A stretch of 8,768 nt of DNA, from assembly GCF_000966975.1 (NCBI RefSeq), contig NZ_JZWV01000908.1, positions 1-8,768 on the forward strand. The letters are read 5' to 3'. This document shows positions 5,260-8,768 of the stretch, one piece after another; positions within the stretch are counted from its first letter, which is position 1; each line of letters opens with the position of its first letter. The notes under the pieces are model-generated. The model saw only the letters and a list, made by a program, of their open reading frames with translations. It did not search any database and was not told where the DNA came from. The stretch comes from Streptomyces katrae. Lineage in GTDB: Bacteria > Actinomycetota > Actinomycetes > Streptomycetales > Streptomycetaceae. A program made the translations under genes and the position numbers.

Positions 5260-6531
5260 GTGAACAGGAACAAGACCGCTCTCGCCGCCCCGATCGCCGC
5301 CGCCCTCCTGGCCGCGGCCGTCACCACCGCCACTCCCGCCGCCGCCGCGTACGGCAGCCCCTGGCACAGCGCCTGGGGCGCCTCCCCGCAGGCCCCCACC
5401 CACACCGACTGGTTCCCCAACTGGTCGGAGCAGGGCTTCCGCGACCAGTCGGTGCGCCAGGTGGTCCGGGCCGGGGCCCAGGGCGGCGAGCTGCGCGGCC
5501 GCCTCTCCAACGCCTACGGCAAGGCCCCGCTGCGGCTGGCCGGCGCGACCGTCGCCAAGAGCGCCGGGGGCGCCGCCGTCCGTCCCGAGACGGTACGCAC
5601 GCTGCGCTTCGGGGGCTCGGCCACCACGACCGTCCCGGCCGGCGCGGAACTGTCCAGCGACGCCGTCGCCCTGCCCGTCCAGGCCTTCGAACAGCTCACC
5701 GTCACCCTCTGGTTCCAGGGTCCCACCGGCCCCGCCACCTTCCACAACGTGGCCATGGCCACCTCCTTCCGGGCCGACGGCAACCACCTGCGCGACGCCG
5801 CCGCGGACGCCTTCTCGGCCGCGGGCGACCAGAGCTTCTCCTGGTACTACCTGGCCGGGATCGACGTGAAGGACCCCGCCGCCCCGGGCCCGCGCCGCAG
5901 CGCCGTCGTCACCTTCGGGGACTCCCTCTCGGACGGCTTCGGCGCGACCCCCGGCGCCGACCGCCGCTACTCCGACGCCCTCGCCGGGCGCCTGGCCGCG
6001 CTGGGGACCCCGCGCCCGGTCCTCAACGCCGGCATAGGCGGCAACAAGGTGCTCACCGACTCGCCCTGCTTCGGCGAGAGCGCCCTCAACCGCTTCCGCC
6101 GCGACGCCCTCGGCCGCCCCGACACCGCCGCCGTCATCGTCCTGGAGGGCACCAACGACATCGTCCAGCCCGACGGGGTCCAGGACCGCTGCACCACGGG
6201 CCCCCGGGTCACCGCCCAGCAGATCATCGCCGGCTACCGCGAACTGATCCGCGAGGCCCACGCCCGCGGCGTCAGGATCATCGGCGGCACGATCCCGCCG
6301 TACGGGGAGTCCGGCTACTGGACCGCTCGGGGCGAGGAGGTGCGGGCCGAGGTCAACCGGTGGATCCGCACCAGCGGAGCCTACGACGCCGTCGTTGACT
6401 TCGACCGCGCGGTCGCCGACCCGGAGCACCCGCAGAACCTCAAGGCCGAGTTCGCCTTCGCCGACCGCCTCCACCTCAACGACGCCGGCTACCGGGCCAT
6501 GGCCGAGGCCGTCGACGTCAACGCCCTCTGA
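5260..6531 (+). CDS. Secreted SGNH/GDSL-family esterase or lipase
   Basis: This 423-residue exported hydrolase should cleave ester bonds in lipids or acylated polymers; the substrate is not evident. Residues 1-29 form a Sec signal (MNRNKTALAAPIAAALLAAA, cut near AAA-AYGS). After an N-terminal beta-rich region (about 32-210, with HSAWGASPQAP), the SGNH blocks appear in order: FGDSLSDG with nucleophile Ser222, GIGGN (258-262), GTND (297-300) with Asn299, and DRLHLND with Asp402 and His405 as the remaining triad members. All catalytic residues are present. The long N-terminal portion is typical of the larger actinobacterial GDSL proteins. The GTG start has only a poor AGGG four bases away, and the upstream promoter would give a leaderless message. 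It is probably a target of the adjacent sigma factor. Confidence 0.92.
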   Translation: MNRNKTALAAPIAAALLAAAVTTATPAAAAYGSPWHSAWGASPQAPTHTDWFPNWSEQGFRDQSVRQVVRAGAQGGELRGRLSNAYGKAPLRLAGATVAKSAGGAAVRPETVRTLRFGGSATTTVPAGAELSSDAVALPVQAFEQLTVTLWFQGPTGPATFHNVAMATSFRADGNHLRDAAADAFSAAGDQSFSWYYLAGIDVKDPAAPGPRRSAVVTFGDSLSDGFGATPGADRRYSDALAGRLAALGTPRPVLNAGIGGNKVLTDSPCFGESALNRFRRDALGRPDTAAVIVLEGTNDIVQPDGVQDRCTTGPRVTAQQIIAGYRELIREAHARGVRIIGGTIPPYGESGYWTARGEEVRAEVNRWIRTSGAYDAVVDFDRAVADPEHPQNLKAEFAFADRLHLNDAGYRAMAEAVDVNAL

Positions 6532-6554
6532 CAGCAGGGGGCAGGCCGGTCACC

Positions 6555-6623
6555 GCCGCGCGTGGTGCGCGAGCCGGGCTCGAGTCATCCGCGAGCCGGG
6601 CACCAATCGCGCACCACCGCGGC
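6555..6623. repeat. Long inverted repeat between the esterase and PLP-enzyme genes
   Basis: GTGGTGCGCGA (6562-6572) pairs perfectly with TCGCGCACCAC (6607-6617). After a one-base bulge (6561), GCCGCG (6555-6560) pairs with CGCGGC (6618-6623). This gives a 17-bp arm around a 34-base loop. The loop itself holds the small palindrome GAGCCGGGCTC (6571-6581, sharing two bases with the left arm). It may terminate the esterase transcript or regulate the next gene. Confidence 0.7.
6568..6601. repeat. Direct repeat, two copies of CGCGAGCCGGGC
   Basis: The 12-base unit CGCGAGCCGGGC occurs at 6568-6579 and again at 6590-6601, a period of 22 bases, or about two helical turns. The first copy overlaps the left arm of the long inverted repeat. 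Two face-aligned copies suggest a regulator binding site ahead of the PLP-enzyme gene. Confidence 0.6.
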
Positions 6624-6664
6624 TGGCTACTTTTCGAAGGACCGACCGCACGTCCAGCACCAAA

Positions 6665-6672
6665 GGGGGAGG
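6665..6672 (+). promoter_or_regulatory. Ribosome binding site fixing the GTG start at 6676
   Basis: GGGGGAGG is a strong purine-rich site a few bases before GTG 6676. An in-frame GTG at 6562 would add 38 residues unlike cysteine synthases and lies inside the inverted repeat, so 6676 is chosen. Confidence 0.8.
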
Positions 6673-6675
6673 CAC

Positions 6676-7635
6676 GTGAACAGCGCGCTCACCACCCGCC
6701 GCATCGCGGCATCGTTCGAGGATCTCGTCGGCGACACCCCGCTGCTCCACCTCCAGCTCGACGGCCTGCCTCCCACCGCCCGGGTCCTGGCCAAGCTGGA
6801 GGCGGCCAATCCGCTCTCCAGCATCAAGGACCGGGCCGCCCTCTTCATGCTGCGGGCCGCCGAGGAGTCCGGCGCGCTGGTGCCCGGCGCCACCGTCATC
6901 GAGTCCACCTCCGGCAACACCGGCATCGCCCTGGCCGCGCTCGCCGCCTCCCGCGGCTACCGGTGCCTGATCGTGCTGCCCTCCAACGCCTCCAGCGAGC
7001 GGGTGCTGACCCTGCGCATGCTGGGCGCCGACGTCGAGTTCACCGACCACACGCTCGGATTCCGGGCCTGCGTCGAGCGCGCCGAACAGCTGCACGCCGA
7101 GATGCCCGGCTCCTGGTACGCGCGCCAGCACGAGAACCCCGACAACGTGCGCGCCCACTACGAGACGACCGGGCCCGAGATCTGGCGCGACTCCGGCGGC
7201 CACGTCGATTACCTGGTGTGCGGGATCGGGACCGGCGGCACCATCACCGGCATCGCCCGCTACCTGCGCGAGCGCAACCCCGCCCTGAAGGTCGTCGCCG
7301 TCGAGCCCGCGGGCTCCGCACTGCTCTCCGGCGGCGAGCCCGGCCCGCACCGCATCCCCGGCCTGAACGGCGGGTTCATCAGCCCCGTCACCGACGTGCA
7401 CCTCATCGACGAGGTGATCGCGGTGGACTGCGAGGACGCCGCCGCCACCACGCGCGCCCTCGCCGCCCGCACCGGGCTCCTCGTCGGCATCTCCGCGGGC
7501 GCGGCGGCATACGGCTGCCTCGAACTCGCCCGCCGGTACGACCTGTCGGACGCGGTCGTGGCGACCGTGTTCCCCGACAGCGGCGAGCGCTACCTCAGCT
7601 GGTGGCCGCAAGCCGAACCCGCCGGCCGGCCCTGA
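6676..7635 (+). CDS. PLP-dependent cysteine-synthase-family enzyme
   Basis: This 319-residue fold-type II PLP enzyme belongs to the O-acetylserine sulfhydrylase / cystathionine beta-synthase family, which replaces the beta-substituent of a serine derivative with a nucleophile. Lys51 in NPLSSIKDRAA is the PLP Schiff-base lysine. STSGNTG (77-83) is the Asn loop, GTGGT (185-189) binds the PLP phosphate, and GISAGAA with Ser273 faces the pyridine nitrogen. GPHRIPGLNGGFI and PDSGERY (300-306) are also typical. The helix usually reading MSxER is SNASSER here, so the nucleophile or donor may not be that of housekeeping CysK. The next gene encodes an ATP-grasp ligase, a pairing seen in pathways that make an unusual amino acid (for example 2,3-diaminopropionate by SbnA-like enzymes) and then ligate it. 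Cysteine synthesis itself remains possible. Confidence 0.9.
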   Translation: MNSALTTRRIAASFEDLVGDTPLLHLQLDGLPPTARVLAKLEAANPLSSIKDRAALFMLRAAEESGALVPGATVIESTSGNTGIALAALAASRGYRCLIVLPSNASSERVLTLRMLGADVEFTDHTLGFRACVERAEQLHAEMPGSWYARQHENPDNVRAHYETTGPEIWRDSGGHVDYLVCGIGTGGTITGIARYLRERNPALKVVAVEPAGSALLSGGEPGPHRIPGLNGGFISPVTDVHLIDEVIAVDCEDAAATTRALAARTGLLVGISAGAAAYGCLELARRYDLSDAVVATVFPDSGERYLSWWPQAEPAGRP

Positions 7636-7637
7636 AC

Positions 7638-7651
7638 GGCCCGACCGGGCC
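7638..7651 (+). terminator. Short hairpin after the PLP-enzyme gene
   Basis: GGCCC (7638-7642) and GGGCC (7647-7651) enclose a four-base loop, two bases after the TGA. With only five pairs and no T-run it is a weak terminator at best, and may merely attenuate transcription into the ATP-grasp gene. Confidence 0.25.
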
Positions 7652-7722
7652 CCGCCCCCCACCGTACGCACCCCGACGCCCGCCCGAGTACGAGCCCGAG
7701 CCCGAACATCCCTGCCGCCGCA

Positions 7723-7730
7723 GGGGGAGA
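7723..7730 (+). promoter_or_regulatory. Ribosome binding site of the ATP-grasp gene
   Basis: GGGGGAGA, followed by more purines to 7736, lies just before ATG 7740. It supports that ATG as the start; the protein then begins directly with the ATP-grasp N-terminal strand (RTLLLVGG). Confidence 0.7.
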
Positions 7731-7739
7731 AGAGAGCGA

Positions 7740-8768
7740 ATGAACCCCGAGCGCACCCTGCTGCTCGTCGGTGGAACCGACGAGACCGTGCAGAAGGCCC
7801 ACGACCTGGGGCTGAACGTGCTGCTCCTCCAGCACCCGACCAAGGTCAGCGAGCTGCAGAACCGCCTGGCCGCCGCCGTGGAGGTCGTCGACTTCACCGA
7901 GTGGTCCCTGGTCGAGCCCCTGGTGCGGGCCTGGCACGAGAGCCCCGGCTTCGCCGCCGTGGTCTCCCTCACCGAGCCGGGACTGGAGAACGCGGGCCGG
8001 ATCAACGACCTCTACGGGCTCGGGGGCACCGGCTACGAGGTCACCGCCCGCATCCGGGACAAGGCCGCCATGCGCCGCTACGTCGCCGAGCACGACCCGG
8101 AGCACGCGGTCGGCGCCCGCTCCCTGAAGACCCGTGAGGACCTGGACGCCTTCGGCGCCTCCTACGGGTTCCCCTTCATCGTCAAGCCCGTCGACGCCAC
8201 CGCGAGCATCGGCGTCATGCGGGTGGAGGGACCCCAGGACGCCGACCGGGTCTGGGACGAGGTCACCCGGCTCTCCGGCACCCGGACCGACCGGGTCTCC
8301 TCCCTCTTCGTCCTGAAGGACTTCCTCATGGAGGAGTTCCTCGACGGCCCCGAGTTCAGCGTCGAGTCCTTCAGCTTCGCCGGCCGCCACGTGATCGTCA
8401 CCATCACGGAGAAGTTCACCTCCGACGGCCACTTCGCCGAACTGGGCCACGCGGTCCCGGCCCGGCTCTCCGAGGCCGACGACGCGGCGATACGCGAGGG
8501 CATACGCGGCTTCCTGGACGTGATGGGCATGCGCGACGGCGTCTGCCACACCGAGGTCCGCCTCACCGCCAAGGGCCCGCGCGTCATCGAGGGCCACAAC
8601 CGCATCGGCGGCGACTCCATCCCCGAACTGGTGCTCAGCGCCTTCGGCGTCGACCTGATCACCCTCGCCGTCGGCCACCCCTTCGGCCTGGTCGAGGAGC
8701 TGCCCGACCGTCCGCGGGCGCACGGCGGAGCCGCCGTCCGCGCCCTGGTCGGCACCCCGGGCACCACC
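7740..8768 (+). CDS. ATP-grasp ligase, L-amino-acid-ligase-like (3' end outside window)
   Basis: The frame runs 343 residues to the window edge without a stop; related proteins are about 400-430 residues. ATP-grasp enzymes join a carboxylate to an amine through an acyl phosphate. Residues 1-100 form the pre-ATP-grasp fold (TLLLVGGTDETVQKAHDLGL). The ATP-binding part follows: PFIVKPVDATASIGV with Lys149, EEFLDGPEFSVESF (198-211), HTEVRL with Glu272, and EGHNRIGGDSIPELV (284-298) with Glu284 as metal ligand. The last motif usually reads ExNxRxGGD; here His286 takes the Asn place and Asn287 is shifted by one, as in a subset of ligases acting on small substrates. It lies 104 bases after the PLP-enzyme gene on the same strand, probably in one pathway. 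Substrates cannot be read from the sequence; dipeptide or amide formation is inferred. Confidence 0.88.
   Translation, partial: MNPERTLLLVGGTDETVQKAHDLGLNVLLLQHPTKVSELQNRLAAAVEVVDFTEWSLVEPLVRAWHESPGFAAVVSLTEPGLENAGRINDLYGLGGTGYEVTARIRDKAAMRRYVAEHDPEHAVGARSLKTREDLDAFGASYGFPFIVKPVDATASIGVMRVEGPQDADRVWDEVTRLSGTRTDRVSSLFVLKDFLMEEFLDGPEFSVESFSFAGRHVIVTITEKFTSDGHFAELGHAVPARLSEADDAAIREGIRGFLDVMGMRDGVCHTEVRLTAKGPRVIEGHNRIGGDSIPELVLSAFGVDLITLAVGHPFGLVEELPDRPRAHGGAAVRALVGTPGTT

Noticed and set aside
5227..6474. Antisense ORF opposite the SGNH hydrolase
   Set aside because: Gly/Val/Ala-rich shadow with no recognisable domain; the + strand has all SGNH blocks in order.
6562..6675. Upstream GTG start for the PLP enzyme
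   Set aside because: The extension lies in the repeat-rich intergenic region and lacks family similarity, while GTG 6676 has a strong ribosome site.
6532..6675. Riboswitch or T-box before the cysteine-synthase-like gene
   Set aside because: Repeats are present, but I could match no known SAM, cobalamin or T-box core element, so only the repeats are reported.
7590..8723. Antisense ORF opposite the ATP-grasp gene
   Set aside because: The + strand frame from 7740 has ordered ATP-grasp motifs and a ribosome site; the antisense product is low complexity.

Overview
This 8.8 kb window is very GC-rich, with codon third positions almost entirely G or C. All seven genes lie on the + strand. The base composition, a secreted chitinase with a DasR-type operator, a single TTA codon and a Tat-exported protein all point to Streptomyces or a close relative. 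The first 17 bases are not genomic: they match the Tn5/Nextera mosaic-end adapter, so the window begins at a raw contig edge and the first gene is cut there.

Layout. (1) 20-817: C-terminal part of a TerF-like von Willebrand A (VWA) protein. (2) 927-2693: a secreted three-domain chitinase (GH18, Ig-like, C-terminal carbohydrate-binding module). A near-perfect DasR site sits in its promoter and a TTA codon in its signal peptide. (3) 2777-3373: a HutD/Ves-family cupin. (4) 3439-4206: a Tat-exported beta-carbonic anhydrase. (5) 4274-5146: an ECF41/SigJ sigma factor with a fused SnoaL-like domain and the hallmark motifs WLPEP, DGGGK and NPDKL. (6) 5260-6531: a secreted SGNH/GDSL hydrolase. (7) 6676-7635: a PLP-dependent cysteine-synthase-family enzyme. 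(8) 7740 to the window end: an ATP-grasp ligase cut by the window edge. That makes seven CDS complete or cut at the right edge plus the left-truncated VWA gene.

How the parts relate. The chitinase appears to combine nutrient control (DasR/GlcNAc) with developmental control (bldA tRNA). The ECF41 sigma gene is followed by a strong hairpin and then by TGTCACA-N16-CGTC, which is the promoter signature I recall for ECF41 sigma factors. This sits directly before the esterase, which lacks a good ribosome site, so the sigma factor probably drives a secreted esterase through a leaderless transcript. That differs from the usual ECF41 partner (a COE-type gene), which is absent here. The last two genes look like the start of an amino-acid-ligase or small-peptide pathway (modified amino acid made by the PLP enzyme, then ligation), preceded by an intergenic stretch dense in inverted and direct repeats. 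No RNA genes, CRISPR arrays, insertion sequences or phage genes were seen. No gene-free stretch exceeds 300 bases; the longest is the 144-base gap before the PLP enzyme.
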